A stretch of 64,000 nt of DNA from Hydnum rufescens UP504 (lineage: Eukaryota; Basidiomycota; Agaricomycetes; Cantharellales; Hydnaceae), in the NCBI GenBank assembly GCA_014904985.1, contig MU129061.1, positions 62,001-126,000 on the forward strand. Direction: 5' to 3'. Every line of letters begins with the position of its first letter. Position 1 is the stretch's first letter. The notes under the pieces are model-generated. The model searched no databases and had not been told where the DNA came from. It saw only the letters and a program-made list of their open reading frames with translations. Made by a program: the position numbers and the translations under genes. Below, piece by piece: positions 34,803-47,617 of the stretch.

Positions 34803-37800
34803 AAATGGCCTCTGGTTAGGCTACATGCAGGATATGCGTGAGTCTTATTCACGGGTTCCATTGTCTATTTCGCTCACGAGCGCAGGTGCAGGCTCCAAGT
34901 TCCACTTCACTCGCAGTCCAATATAGAATATTGGCTCCGAATCCCTCAAAACACCTCTACCTCCGTTCTGTTACAAAAACGATGTGACACGCTATCCGCA
35001 CCGAGAAATGTCCCCACTCACTTATTCGACGTCCTTTCGATCGTATCGTCATCTCCCTGTTTCATAGCCATCTCGCCTCCCCTTGTCAATGCATCTTATC
35101 AGAACCCGCTTTTCAAATGAATTCCCCAACTGTGTCACTATAACCCACTAGATGGAGACCGAATAGCCAACTCGATCTCCGCCCTTTATATATCATGATC
35201 ATGAACACATCAGCCTCTCCTATCTCGTCTCGAAACCCGGCTCCACCAAAATAAAATCGCCTAGTCCTTCTGGACCGATCAATTCTACATTTCATCTCCT
35301 CTTCGCACCTGTCGCATCCGTTTTTCCAGCCAACGGGTCATAACCAGCAAATTTCTCCCAATTCTTCGCACGTACACAAAGAACCCAGGTCCCCATCTCA
35401 ATTTTTCGCCTGCATTATAATGAGCACTTAGCACACCCTTTCAATCTTTTTTTTTTCATTCTTTGTTCGTCACCTACTTCGTTTCCTTCCCACAAGAACC
35501 CTCGCGCTGTGATCATATACTCGGCCTCGCTTTTTCGTTTCCTTTTGTTCGCTCCACATCCTATTTCATCGCTCTCGCAGCACTCACCATACCCGCATCG
35601 CATTTGCATCCCGTTCGTTGTCTCTACATTCATTCCCACTTTACTAAATCGAGCATCTCCCTCCCAGCAAAAAGCATCATCCCTCTATTCCGTCTCTTCA
35701 ATTTCATCGATCACACATCCACCACGCTTGCTCACACCTTTGTACAATTTTCTCTTCTTCTTTCCTCCTTCAGCCATCTATACACACACACACGTACACC
35801 CATATCTACATCAGACCTATCTCCATACGTGAACGTAGCGAACTCTGGCCGCGACTAAAAAAGAATCAAGAGATCCGAATCTCCGACGAGGAAACTATGG
35901 ACCCACGGGTACGGGTGGGCCTAGAAGAAGCACAGTGAGATTACCTTGCTATTCGATTGCATATATATCCGGCAAAAGAGGGGCCTAGGGGCGATGGTGT
36001 CATAGATTAAAATCTCAAGTACAATTCAGTTGCTCTAGATCCGGTTCCATCCAAGGCCAGCAGCACAGCGAGAAAGCGCCATTAAAGAAAAAGAAATTGG
36101 GAATAGATTGAGGCCGTGTACTCGTGTAGTGTAGTGTACGTACGACAACACTGTGTACCGACGTACGTGCTAGTGACTTGGGTGGTGAATTGGGATCCTA
36201 GCTTGGCCCACGCGGGCAAATCCAGAGCCGAGCCCTCGTACGATCGTAGTTCATGCGATTCCAATTTAGAGTAGGTGTACATTTTACGGTTGCGACTAGC
36301 CTATTTGAGGATCGCGTGACATCGGCGGAGAGGGTTAACGTTTCGAGATGGTCTATAAATTATATTACAATATTTTCGAGTGCGCGCGCGTGCACGCGCG
36401 CGCGGGGGGGGGGTGTTGGTAATGGGAGCATTGGCAAAAGGAATGACAACTCCGAACTCAGCAAGATCCAGATAGGTTAGATGTGTCCAGCTTGATCGAA
36501 ATGGGTGCGCGTACCTGGGCTCAGGCGCGCTTAGACCAGGGGCAGACAAATTTAATTGGAGGCAACGACAGATTGGAAAAACCAATCAAGGCCGCATATA
36601 TGGGCGGTGGAGGTGTCTTTCTGGCAGGATCCCACTATCACTGGTCATATCTTATTACACCTAAATCATTTGGCAAGTTTGAAAGGCGATAGGAGGGTGC
36701 CTAGATTTGGGGGTGAACACAGCAGTGCACCGCCCATCCATTCAGAAAAGTGTGAGGAATCGTATAATATTGATTAGCAGTCTCGGTACGACCCGATGCT
36801 CATCAATTCTCACCGGCATTCGCTTGAACGAACATGCGTACGTACGCCTTTGTGCTTCTGGAGAGAAACCCGTTCTAGAGGGCCGTCCGTCCCTGGGATT
36901 ATTTTTCTCAGAGCGCTGATTCGTCGGCGTTTGGAGACATTTTGTCAGTTTATGGACGATGCGATTTATTCTCTCGCTTGCAGTCAGTCGGTCGATCTTC
37001 CTTCCATATTTTGGGGATGCTTCAGAGCGTTCACAGTTCGTGATTATCGTCCTAAATTATTGTTCGGATCATTAGTAGGCAGACCAGGTCGTTTCATTGT
37101 GTACCACATGCACGCACGAGAGAACTCGTCATGCGTGTGAGTTCGGTGTCCAATTGACCCCCCCATCCTCGTGCTTATCTATGACTTTGCCGACCGCAGG
37201 GATTTAATGTCCCTACAACGCAAGCTTTTTTTCTTGTGACAGTTGGACCATTCCCCGTCTGCGTTTTTTTCTCTGGGATTTTCGTGCGGCCGCGGACCGT
37301 ATTATCACTGGAACCGAATTACTTGTACGCCCGAACATGTTTCCTTTCCCACCACTTCCTTCAACTTTGATTTCATTCATTCCAGGACAGGGTGTCCTAA
37401 TATCGGTGAGGGGACTGGGAAAGTTACGTGCATATTGACCATATTACTAACAAGGATTACTCTCCAGTAAATATGGCGAAGAGAGATAGATTCGTGAGTA
37501 TCTGCATCGTTGGCATTTAGGAACATTCGTGCCTCTGGGTAAGAAGTGTAGATGCTGGCTGGTGCTACTTGATACGGATTCAGTACGCCTACCCCATCAT
37601 TCTTCCTCACCCAGTGCTGCTGGACTTTCTCTATGCAGCGAATGCGTACGTACGAGGAGTTCTGGGTTCGACAGTCGCCTTGTATACGAGCTATCCTCGT
37701 GCGAATTGTCCATTGTAAATGCCTGTCGCGATTGACCTGATCAATGCAGGTTGCCGGACACAATGGGATTATGGGGGTTTCGAGCATCGCCAGGTACAGG

Positions 37801-39129
37801 AGGCACCGTGGACAGGCGCCGTCACACCATTGGCAGGTTTGGTGCTATACTTCCGGTACTCACGACAAATTGATATCCAACGACCTCGTTATGTCCAACC
37901 TGCGCGGGGCCATTCTTGAGGGTGCTCTCGAAGGGGGCTGAGAAGGAGGATCAGTACCGCACCACTTGTCTATAAGTGAATTTCCCTTCGATTCCGTACT
38001 GCTATGCTCAATCGTGTATTCCAACGACTGGGAGAAGGGGGGTGTGGCTGGGGAAGGCGCTGGTGCTGGTGGCCATGGAGGGCATGTTGCTCAAGAGCTT
38101 CGCCTTTCGGATGCTCACCCATAGCTTAGACGTGCGAGGGGGTTTCATGGTATCGCACCTTTGACGTCCGTCCGTGGCGGCCACGCGCAGCACAGCCCTG
38201 CCCGCAAGGATGCACCCGAGTCGAGGAGGAATGTTAGTGTATTCATAGCAGCCGAGAACGTTCTTATACTAAGTGCAGGGATACTATAATTAATCCACCC
38301 GATTGGTGGATATTATTATGTCATGCTTGCTCACTAATGACGGTAACTGTCATGCCACACTATATACAGTATGCTGGCTCCAATGAGCCTGCGGGGAGAG
38401 ATTGGCATTACAACGACAGGTGCTGAGCGAGCGGAGAAGGGTGTGCGGCGGGCCTGACCGCAGATCCGCACACCCGTCTTCTCACGCCCGCCTGCCACCT
38501 CGTGGATGCTGACAACCGATTCAAGTCCTTTATCCGCGGCGGCCATAGGGTTTAATGATAAACCCATTTCTCAGGATCCATTGGAAGCAGATGGGCGCCG
38601 GTACGGCGGAGACGGTGGTGGTGGTGGCGGGATGGGAAAGAATGATCCTTGGTCGTGGGATAAGGGGGGGAAGGAGACAATTTTTTTTATAGACAACCGG
38701 CGTTTGCAAAGATTGAGGGGCCCGCTTCATGCATGCTCTTGCTTGGATCTCCATGGTCGTGTGAGAGAGAAAAAACTAATTATTACGTGAGGGTCTATGT
38801 CGTGAGCTCTCTGAGCAAATTAAAGGCACCCTGGGGAGCGAGAAGTTCAAGGAGGTGCCGGTTATTTTTCAAGGGATTGATTGCAATACACAGAAATCCA
38901 CGAGGTAGCGGCGGCCTAACCGTGGGAATGCTCCTTCGGGGATTTACTCTGGGCCACCCAAGACGAAGCTAAGCTACATTAAGTGGATAGCCACAACCGT
39001 CTATATATTCGGTAATCGCCGTGCCACCGCCGTCGGCGGATGTCGGGATCCTGTCGGTGCGTGTCACCCCAAGTTACTGCCTCCAAAGTTCAAAGCAAAC
39101 GCATTTTTGGCGTCGCTGAAATGATGCCT
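34803..39129. other. gene-poor stretch
   Basis: About 4.3 kb. 35420-35830 is strongly pyrimidine-rich with CA repeats at 35782-35793, like a fungal promoter or leader, but no coding region follows that I can support. Short frames at 37740-38160 show no family motif. A GGAGGAATGTTAG block at 38229 resembles a polypurine tract next to an LTR start, but no partner LTR was found. Confidence 0.4.
36377..36418. repeat. alternating CG/G tract
   Basis: A run of alternating C and G (gcgcgcgcg, then cacgcgcgcgcg) ending in about ten Gs. Alternating purine-pyrimidine DNA of this kind can adopt Z-form. It is probably a simple-sequence repeat. Confidence 0.8.
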
Positions 39130-40460
39130 CTTTCGGGCACTTAATTCCCCCAAAAGTATTCGACTTCACGCCCTCCAACCGAACCTCGAGAATTCTTTCC
39201 AGATGGGAGGAAGTTCAGCCGTCTGTGTCCGTTTGGGGATCGCGTACCGCATCCTCGCTCGATATCGAGCTCGCTTAGGTGACTATCAAGCGCAACCCTG
39301 CGGACTATTCTTCTTTATATCACACACTCCGCAGCATGAGCAGACTTATCGCTCTGAACAGATAACAAGGGCTTATTTGGCTTCCTTCCCCCTTGAGTAC
39401 ATGGTGATTTTTTTTTTTTCCAATTTGCATATATATCCAGGTGTTCATATGCTATTCCAAGCGAATCCCATGCGTAAAAATCGCCGGCGATTGGGCACCA
39501 TTCTATCCCTCAATATCCGAAAAGTCACCGAAGGTTTTGATGGAACATAGACTCACGAACAGCATCTATATTATGTTGATATCTGCATGAGAAATGGAAA
39601 TGACCACCCAAGCAGCAGATCTGGGAGCCAAGGCATGGTATTCTAAACGGATCAAGTCCAAAGAAAATTACCGAGCTTTGTCGGGTGCGGATTGGAAAAT
39701 TTCCCCCCAAAAACATTCCAGTTTTCGCCCGCCAACCGAATATCGAATCTCGAGAACAAGATAGCAGATAATTCAACCGTCTGTGTCCAGCTACCAGCTA
39801 TTTTAGGAGTCGCTGCATCGTCGCTTGATCATTTCAAATACCGAAGTCGCTCGGCTATCAAGCGCAACCCTCCAGACTCTGCCCCCTCATATGGCATATT
39901 CTCCAGCGTAGACCAAACTTGTCACTCCGATCCAAATGGCTAAATACCAGGCGCTTATTCGACTCCTTCCCCCTTGAGTACATTCACTACACGGTCCTTT
40001 TCTAATTCTCACTTTATAGATAGATATATAGGTGTTGATGTGCAATTTCAAGCCAATCTCATGCGCAAAAGTTGCCGGCAATTGGGCGCTTATGCCCATT
40101 CTTTCCCTCAATATCCGGAAGGTCATCTCGATCCCATTAAGCACCCTAGCGGCAATCGGGCTGTCGAACGCGTTGGAGATAAGGCTACCGCAATGGAGAA
40201 GGGCAGTTCTCAGGCCCGGCTCATCGCGTTTAGGATTTTGATGCAATACAAACTGAGAACAAACATTTACATCAGCTTGGGAGCGCATGGATGAGCAATG
40301 GCGGTAACCACGTAAGCAGCAGGTCTGAGAGAAAGATGGTGTTTTACACTGAAGTCCAAAGAGAATTATCAGCTTTATCAGGCACGAGCTACATAAGTAC
40401 TGTAGACAGGTGCGGATTAGATATTTTCTATTCGCGAACTCCCAACGATTATCATCATTC
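39130..40460. repeat. diverged direct duplication of a ~0.6-0.7 kb unit
   Basis: Matching blocks recur in the same order: tcaaccgtctgtgtccag-like (39217 and 39774), tatcaagcgcaaccct (39284 and 39857), ccttcccccttgagtacat (about 39384 and 39967), ccctcaatatccg (39508 and 40106), and aagcagcag(a/g)tctg (39611 and 40314). Spacing varies from about 560 to 704 bases because of indels. A third partial copy of the end of the unit runs from 40314 to about 40440. No coding potential was recognised, so this is an old tandem duplication of unknown type. Confidence 0.65.
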
Positions 40461-43400
40461 TGGTTACGTTTTCATTCCCTAATCCCGGGCTCTATTGGCA
40501 CCTTCATGTTTGAGAAAGACAATCTGATTCGTATACCGGGTAAACGCCGAGAGCGACGTTCAGATTCGAATTGGCGTCTGGGCATCGCCGGCACTAATAG
40601 AATTGCATCCGAATCCCCTGGCAATTCGTGACGGCTGCCCGCCTTCGCTCGCGTATGCTTTCTAGTTCACATACTTTCCCGGTGTGACATCTTAGATTAG
40701 CAGTGGCTGCGTCTCGGTTAACTCGCTGCTATTGACATGACCCCAAATTGGCACACCCTCCTCAATCTACATTTGCTCGTCATACCGCACGACTGGCTCA
40801 ATCAATGGTCTTCGTGGCGAAATGAGCATGATATCGACTGCTTATCCTTATTCCTTGTGCTAGTTATAGTGTCACTATCCTGATCGCTCCGATCCTGCTA
40901 TCTTCTATAAGAAACATCCTGGCTGGTAATTCGTCTCTTTAACCGCGATGCGGGTCTAGATCCCCGGGATACTTCGCTTACAGTATCAGAGAGAGCCTCG
41001 CTTACTTACTCTTGAACGAACCCCGCATGTAGTCGAAGTCCTCTTGTCATATGGCCTTATTCAGTGGTTCTTGGCTGCAGTTCGGTTGCTGCGCACTTAC
41101 GGCACCTCCCTGAACTCCCTATCGCAGGGATGGCGGAAGTTTACAGTAATGGTACATTTTATCCAATCCTCAATTCCGACCTTGATATTCGCGAGGCGAA
41201 CCTCGGCCAGGGTTTCTCATTTTCAGTACACGCCCGGCTTCCCAAGCCATTTCCCAAAGAGATTCATCATTGGTCTCCATCCCTCATTATTGATGACAAC
41301 TCCTGGTAGGGCCGACCCAACGTGGTTGAAGGATTTTGCACGTCGACGACAGTCAACTTATCTCGGTTCTGCTGCTGTCATTTTTTTTTAGTTTCGATCT
41401 GCTAATCTCATTCAGCCCCTTGACACCGCCATACAAGGCATTCGTTGCTTCACTGTCACGTGTCCACCTGTCCTGCAGTATGTATTCGGAGCACTTACTC
41501 CGGATGTGACAGGGGGTTATCAATCCCCGATCTATGGAATATCCAGACAGGGAATAATCCACGGTGCCACATGGTCCAACGCAACGATCATACCATACAG
41601 CCTAATATGGAATTCCCCAAAGTTTGTGGCTTGGTTTCAATGATTTAGAATTAAAGAAGATAATGGGGGGTTTCACAGTCACAAACAGTTCCCAAATTCC
41701 TTCAAATCAATTTTCGAATTACAAAGCCACAGCCCTTTTCATTGCAATATGGAAAATTTCTATGCGAAGCCACACTTGGTGTGAGGGATCATGCTAGGGG
41801 ATCCCTAGTTAATGCCAGGTTGTGGTTAGCCCTGTAGTGCCCTAGTGGAAAACCCCTAGTGAGATAAGGAGTACTCTCCTATTTTGACCCATGGTTGGTC
41901 ACGCATCACAGGGACTTTTTTCTGACCCCCAGAAATGTGCTCGGAACCTCATTGGGGTTCAGATCTGGAGGTTCTGCAAACAGATTTCCATATCAATGAA
42001 CCATTGGTTGAAATGGTGCAGTATAGAGCAGGTCCAGAGTCAAGTCCTGGCTCTCCCATACAGTAGTCTTCTCACACTTGGCCCCACTCGCTGATTTTGA
42101 AATGAAATCCAATTATGGCATGGTGAACTAGGTGGCTGGAAATTCGCAGGGCTACAGTACATTTGGGAGTGTTAGAATCGGGGGATGGGCAAGTATTGCT
42201 TAGCAGCATGTATAGTTTCTTGGAATGTACTGAACCCCTCTGGTTGAGCTCTGATCAAATGCTATACATATGTTATCTCTATGACTCTTGGTGGCTCCAC
42301 ACCGATTCTTCAACAGGGAGTACTGTGATGTTACGACCGTAAGTCAGATCGATAAGAAAAAATATTTTTAAACATTGCTGATCTGGGCACCGATAAACCT
42401 CGGAGCGTGTTTCCGGGGGTCAGTGGTGACCTGTGACCCGACTTAAGGTCGTAACACTACAGTACTTAACAATTCGTGGACTGTGAAACTTATGGATAAA
42501 GATATTGTCGGAGTGCACCACATGCAGAAGATTGTCTCTATGGGGCCCATACCGCAACAGGTTATCACAGATGCGAGGATAGACGGAACATGCCGTGCTA
42601 AGTCGAGAATATTTCAGGCACATCCTGTCGAAGACTCGAAGCCATAATGGTGTAGACGATGTCTTCCAACCAAGGAAACCTAGGACAACAAATGATCCAT
42701 TGTGTCAGGTAACTCCTGTCAATGGAGGGATTATTTACTTCACCATTCAAGGCCGATCCCCCCGGATTTGACTGACCCCGTCGTCGCAGGTTGGGGTGCA
42801 TCGAGCGAGGTGGATTTAGGCGTACAAATCCGATTCTGAATTGACATCGACTGCCTTGATTCGGACAGTTTCGGCAAATAGAATTGCGACAAACTTTTCG
42901 TTCCTCACCAACGTATCCACACAAAGGATACCTCGAGTCTCATGGGGCTCCTCTTGTTTCGGCACTCCGATTGCATTCGAGTCTTGGTCCCCTTTCTTTG
43001 GAATAAACGTGTCATTTCGTCTCCCGTTGATGCAGGGATAGCCTGCCACTGATCAAGTGTGTTGACTGATGGGATCTTACGCAATGGCCCTGTAAGCACT
43101 GTCCGTAACGACGATATGGTATTTTCTCCCTCAACTTTCGAATGTCCTGGAATGGGTATTTTCAGTCGTCCGGTCTTCCGGAATGGCGCTACATTGAACA
43201 TGGTGGGGTGTTCTCTACGATATTGGACTTTGTTTATTTGTTGAAATATATTTCGAAGATGAAATCTCGGGCTCAAACAATCCAGAGTATGCATCGTGTG
43301 GCAGATGTAATTTTCCATCATACTCGAAGGAACTTAGCTCACTGTCACTCATTTATGGCTGGAGTCTCCGATACTCGACGTTTATGTCGTTGATTTATCA

Positions 43401-46197
43401 GCCTCCCTGTCGGACAGGTGTACTTTCCGCTTCTTGGGTTGTCCCTCTATAACTGTCTCCATCGCTACTTCAATGGCAACGGAGGGTCTGGCCCTCCTCC
43501 CAATGTCAACTTGGATTGTGAGAAGGCAACATGCTTTCCAGATATATGGAATTGTTCAGGAGAGGCAGTCCTCTCAATCAGGGCTCGCGTCTCCCTTTAC
43601 CATAGGGCGATCGTCCGCTGATTCTCAGAATCCAATAGCTCTCTTCCATGGAAACTTGTGCAACCGGTTCAGGTAAGCAAGAGGTAGAGATCCTTTGTCC
43701 GGACCAGGGATGAGACTAACGATTCCGGCGCCCAGGACTTCTTCAATAGTTCCTCAGGCCGGGAATTGTGGCGTGCGACCAGATGGCCTTCGATTGTGTG
43801 GGGGTCGCTAATGTCATGCATAAGGCAATACTTCAGCCGACCCTGCAGCCGTTCCCGGTGTCTTCACCCCGTTCTTGCGTCGAAGTTGATATACATGCAA
43901 CTGAGCCCTGACCTTGGGCTCCAATTGCTAGCGGCATCTCCCCTACTGGGGTGGATAGAGGAGCACTGGTCTGAACGATTGAGGATTCTCTCAAGGTTAT
44001 TCCCCGTTAAGCATCCCAATCGGCATAGTCTTCAGAGCGACACACTTCGTATCCACTCAAGCTGCTTCGAATCTCTTTACGTGTGCAATGCAAGTGAGTG
44101 GGCCATCTACTATTCTCCACGCGGGACCACGGTTGTGACATTTCTAATCCTTAGCCCTAATGCAGAGTGCGGCCCGGCATGTGTCCAATTTTCTGGAAGC
44201 CGCTACAGAATTCATTCGGTTTTGTGGAAAGCCACTCAGTTGCCATATTGGTCACGCGAGTCCATACATCTGGTTCTGGCGATTCCCTGTCGTAAGTCTC
44301 TGTTGCAAACGGTACGACGAGCCCGATAGCGTCCTGGGACTCGGACGGTTGGTGTGTTTTCCCTAGACTATAAAGGGAGGAATGTTAGCAATTCCAAGCG
44401 GATCACTAGCCGAGATCCTGAGATCGAGGTGTATGTAACGAGACCAAAGCAAGGCCCCATTCTCCCTAATCTATACATGTTCTTGGGCCTTAGCGACTTA
44501 GATCCGATGCAATCTTTTGGTGATGATCGGGAGCGTCCCTTTGATTCACACAGAGATCCATAGGATTCCAGTGAGTCCCTTGGCCAAACAATAGGCGCCA
44601 TTACTAAATGTGGATTTTATCGTGTACATGATCGTCTGGGTGTCATTGCCGCTTCTGTAAACTTCAGTCTTTGGCCCTGTCCTCATCATCCACATCATCC
44701 AAGTAGATTGATCAGAATGATATTCTTGCTGGTCGGAGTCATTCCAGGTCGCATGCACACTCATTCACGATTAGTATGAATCATTGATCCCAAAAGCTCC
44801 TGGATCCTCGGCGTCCATGTTTTCCGAAAGCCATCGAAGTCTGTTATATGGGGCAAGCCCAGCCACTTGTCTGCCGGGGCCTTTTCCCTTTACCTATTGC
44901 AAGCAATTGCACTGCTTTTTCATGTCGAACATGTCGGCCACATGGGGCGTGCCGCTAGGGGAGGCTCGTGTTGTCCGACTTATTCTTTCAGAAGAGTGGG
45001 CAGGAATGCAATTCGATTTTGACGGGGGTGCGATTCTGCTGCCTTGGCGCCACTTCACGACCATGAACAAAATCAATGGCGCTTCGGTGTCTCTAATATG
45101 GTGTTGCCTACGCAATGGGTTCCAGAAACAATGACACCGCTCCATAGGGTGAGATTCCATCCGTGAATCATCATAGCGCGTGAAGTGCTGACGGTGATTC
45201 CCAGGATCGCTTATGAGAGCTTTGAGACTGACAACGCTTCAGGTTCTGGATCGTTGAGGTTCATTGACGTAAAGCGCCTTGTGAGCGGGCCGCCTTCTCT
45301 CCTGAACTTCAGGATCAAATTTTGTGGATGAGATATGATTCGCGTATACAAACGCCCGTTTTACCTTCACCCTGCCCTTCCATTTGTACTATACCAATTC
45401 AATTGTGGCGAGGGATTTGTTACTACTGTAGGGAATATTCTAACGGCTCACAAAGATGGTAGTGCTCTGATGTGATGGCTAGCCATTGAAAGCTTAGTGA
45501 AATCCGGGCACCACGATAATTGGGTAACATATATACCCGCTCCTGATTTACACCCTTGGCCTACTTGGTTCAGATCGGTTGCGTGATATATCCCAAACGC
45601 TACATGCTCCTTTACTTTCAACTTTCAACGTCTAAACCTTGATACTTTTTCACACAGTAGAATAGCCTCATCCCGGACCGCAAGGGAACGATCAGTGACG
45701 AGTCCACCCCCTCGTCCCTGCTTCGCTAATATCAGATGGCCTGCTCCAGCTAATCCATTTTCCCCATAACTGTCGAGCGTGTAAGGGAGCATCCGAGCCC
45801 GGGTGGCTCTCATTCATCTGTGCCATCTGATCACACAAAGAAGGGTGAATAATAAATAGCTGTGCAGGATTCTAGGCATCGTTGTAAGCGAAAGAACCAT
45901 AAAAATTGGGAGACGCTACCGCCACAAAGCACGTGTGGACGGGAGTAGTAGATACCTTTGCGGAACCTTTGTACTACTCACACCGGCACATCGGAAACAC
46001 AATTGAGAAGTAAGGGCGTGGGTATGTTGGATGAAAGCAAACCTATCCTGGTAGAATGATGGGGGTCATCTAACCTGATTAGTGACCACTGACTACGTGA
46101 TCGAGGGTGGGTGTGCCACATTCCCACAGGAAATGGTGGGCGACCATCACGGAAGACAGCTCGGCTCCGGAGTTGATGGAGAATTTGGTAGGGTAGG
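40461..46197. other. gene-poor stretch with short unassigned coding-like fragments
   Basis: Several short open stretches look protein-like but belong to no family I recognise and are broken by stops: 41127-41309 (MAEVYSNGTFYPILNSDLD), 41395-41640 (FGALTPDVTGGYQSPIYG), 43059-43320 and 44890-45130. They could be decayed genes. A MITE sits at 42319-42466. No intact gene was found between 40.5 and 46.2 kb. Confidence 0.4.
42319..42466. mobile_element. 148-base MITE-like element with terminal inverted repeats
   Basis: The left end agtactgtgatgttacgacc, followed by gtaagtc, is mirrored at the right end, which reverse-complements to agtactgtagtgttacgacc, followed by ttaagtc. That is about 27 bases with three mismatches. 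It has no coding capacity. The terminal AGTACT is itself palindromic, so a TA target duplication cannot be told apart from the repeat. Confidence 0.75.
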
Positions 46198-47084
46198 CTA
46201 TACATCGATATTTGCCTCGATCCACTTCCGAACGGCCCCCTCAGACAGCCCCTCCCCCTCTCCGTCCGCCCACTCGATAGCACGCGCAAGGCATGCAGTC
46301 TGCTTAACTTCTGAGGCCTTGAACCACACGCGGCCGTTGGTTCCGATAGCCACTTCAAAAGGAAACCGCGCGCCGATGAAGCGAAGAAGGGGATGGGAAT
46401 TTGACAATAAGCTGGCAGTGCCAATGATGGAGACGTGGGTGTGAATGTATTTCTGGTAAATATTTTCGTCCAACTGAATACTCACGAGCGTGCAAGGCCA
46501 AGTGAACAGGTCACCATGAAACCTGATTTCAACTCTCCAAATCCATCTGATTTGTGAGTGGTGGGATCCACGCATTCGATTTCAGGTTCCATATCGCGGT
46601 GCGCCAGGCACACCCGTGCATAAATCAAGGCTCCGATCTGGCATATAGATGAGATAAATGAGAACGACGATCGAGTGACCAACCCACTTTGAGATTCACA
46701 CGGTTACGTTTTGTCGCACTTTCAAAGGCCAATTCGTCGAGGGAAGCTTGGTGAGCAGAGCCTATGTCCACTCGGAAACCATTAGAATGTTTCGCTGTTA
46801 TGATACCAACGACCGATTCTCCAGTACTTGGTGTGTACTGTACGCAAATCAGCATTTAATGGGTAGCAAATAACTGAAACACTGACCCGAACGAGGTTTC
46901 GCTCTACCCACCACTGTTTACCACCAATATTTTTAAGTAGCCCGGGTCTCGTTGCGATGATTGGATCATCGCCAGAGGATAATGACAATGGAGAAGAAAT
47001 TTGTAGAAGTCCTGGGCCTAATTTCAGAGCACTGTGGGCGTTGGGACGAGCTAGGACTATATCTCCAGGGAGTACCACACTCAT
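46198..47084 (-). CDS. RRP40: exosome complex RNA-binding subunit Rrp40
   Basis: Rrp40 (EXOSC3) is one of three cap proteins of the RNA exosome and guides RNA into the central channel. The start at 47084 gives MSVVLPGDIVLARP, matching the family N-terminus. It is followed by an N-terminal beta domain (GPGLLQ, ATRPGLLKNIGGKQWWVERN). After an intron comes the S1 domain (YTPSTGESVVGIITAKHSN, FRVDIGSAHQASLDELAFE, RVNLKIGALIYARVC), then GELKSGFMVTCSLGLAR. The C-terminal KH domain has the family-specific GxNG motif (VAIGTNGRVWFKA). It ends KWIEANIDV at 46198. Three introns keep the frame. An upstream in-frame Met at 47213 is less likely because the conserved start is internal to it. The gene is divergent from the nucleotidyltransferase gene. 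Confidence 0.93.
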
Positions 47085-47617
47085 GTTGTGAATGAAACGG
47101 CAACTTCCGTTGAGTTCGTGGTGATGAAACGTCAATGGTTTGCGTTTCCAGAACGTTGCACTAAGCGCCCGGGTGGCGTGTCCCTCCAACTTGGTACATT
47201 CACCCGGGTCCATTGAACGTAGCCATGGTTAGAATAAATGAATTGGCTAGACGTGGAGACGCCCGTGCAGATCTAACTACATGTTTCTTTTTGTAACATC
47301 GTTTTTCTATCTCCTCGGGTCCACTAGCCGCTGGTCTGTCCTCATCATTTTCTCTCGCCGCCTACACCCTTCCCCCTAAAGGCATCACTTGAACAACCGG
47401 GATCGTAAGCCACACATCAATATCCTCTCGTGGACTTGAACTGCATCATCTCACGTGGATTCGGTGTGTTACTTTTACATTGGCCGTCAGGGAGTCCATT
47501 GAACCAGATGCTCGAGCTCGGCTGTACTAAAGTTTCATCCTCGTTGTTAGGACGTCGACTTTCTCAACACTCATAACTCCCCGCAGTTTACGTTTTACCC
47601 CAGCATCTTTTTACTCC
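47085..47617. promoter_or_regulatory. divergent promoter region
   Basis: About 530 bases between the Rrp40 (-) and nucleotidyltransferase (+) start codons. Pyrimidine-rich blocks occur near 47283-47385. No specific site was identified. Confidence 0.4.

Noticed and set aside
35782..35800. CA repeat
   Set aside because: Ordinary microsatellite within a pyrimidine-rich stretch.
38229..38280. Polypurine tract and LTR-like start (GGAGGAATGTTAG)
   Set aside because: A similar block also occurs at 44372, but no LTR pair, primer site or pol domain is nearby.
41800..41815. Near-palindrome ctaggggatccctag
   Set aside because: Too short and isolated to call an element or site.
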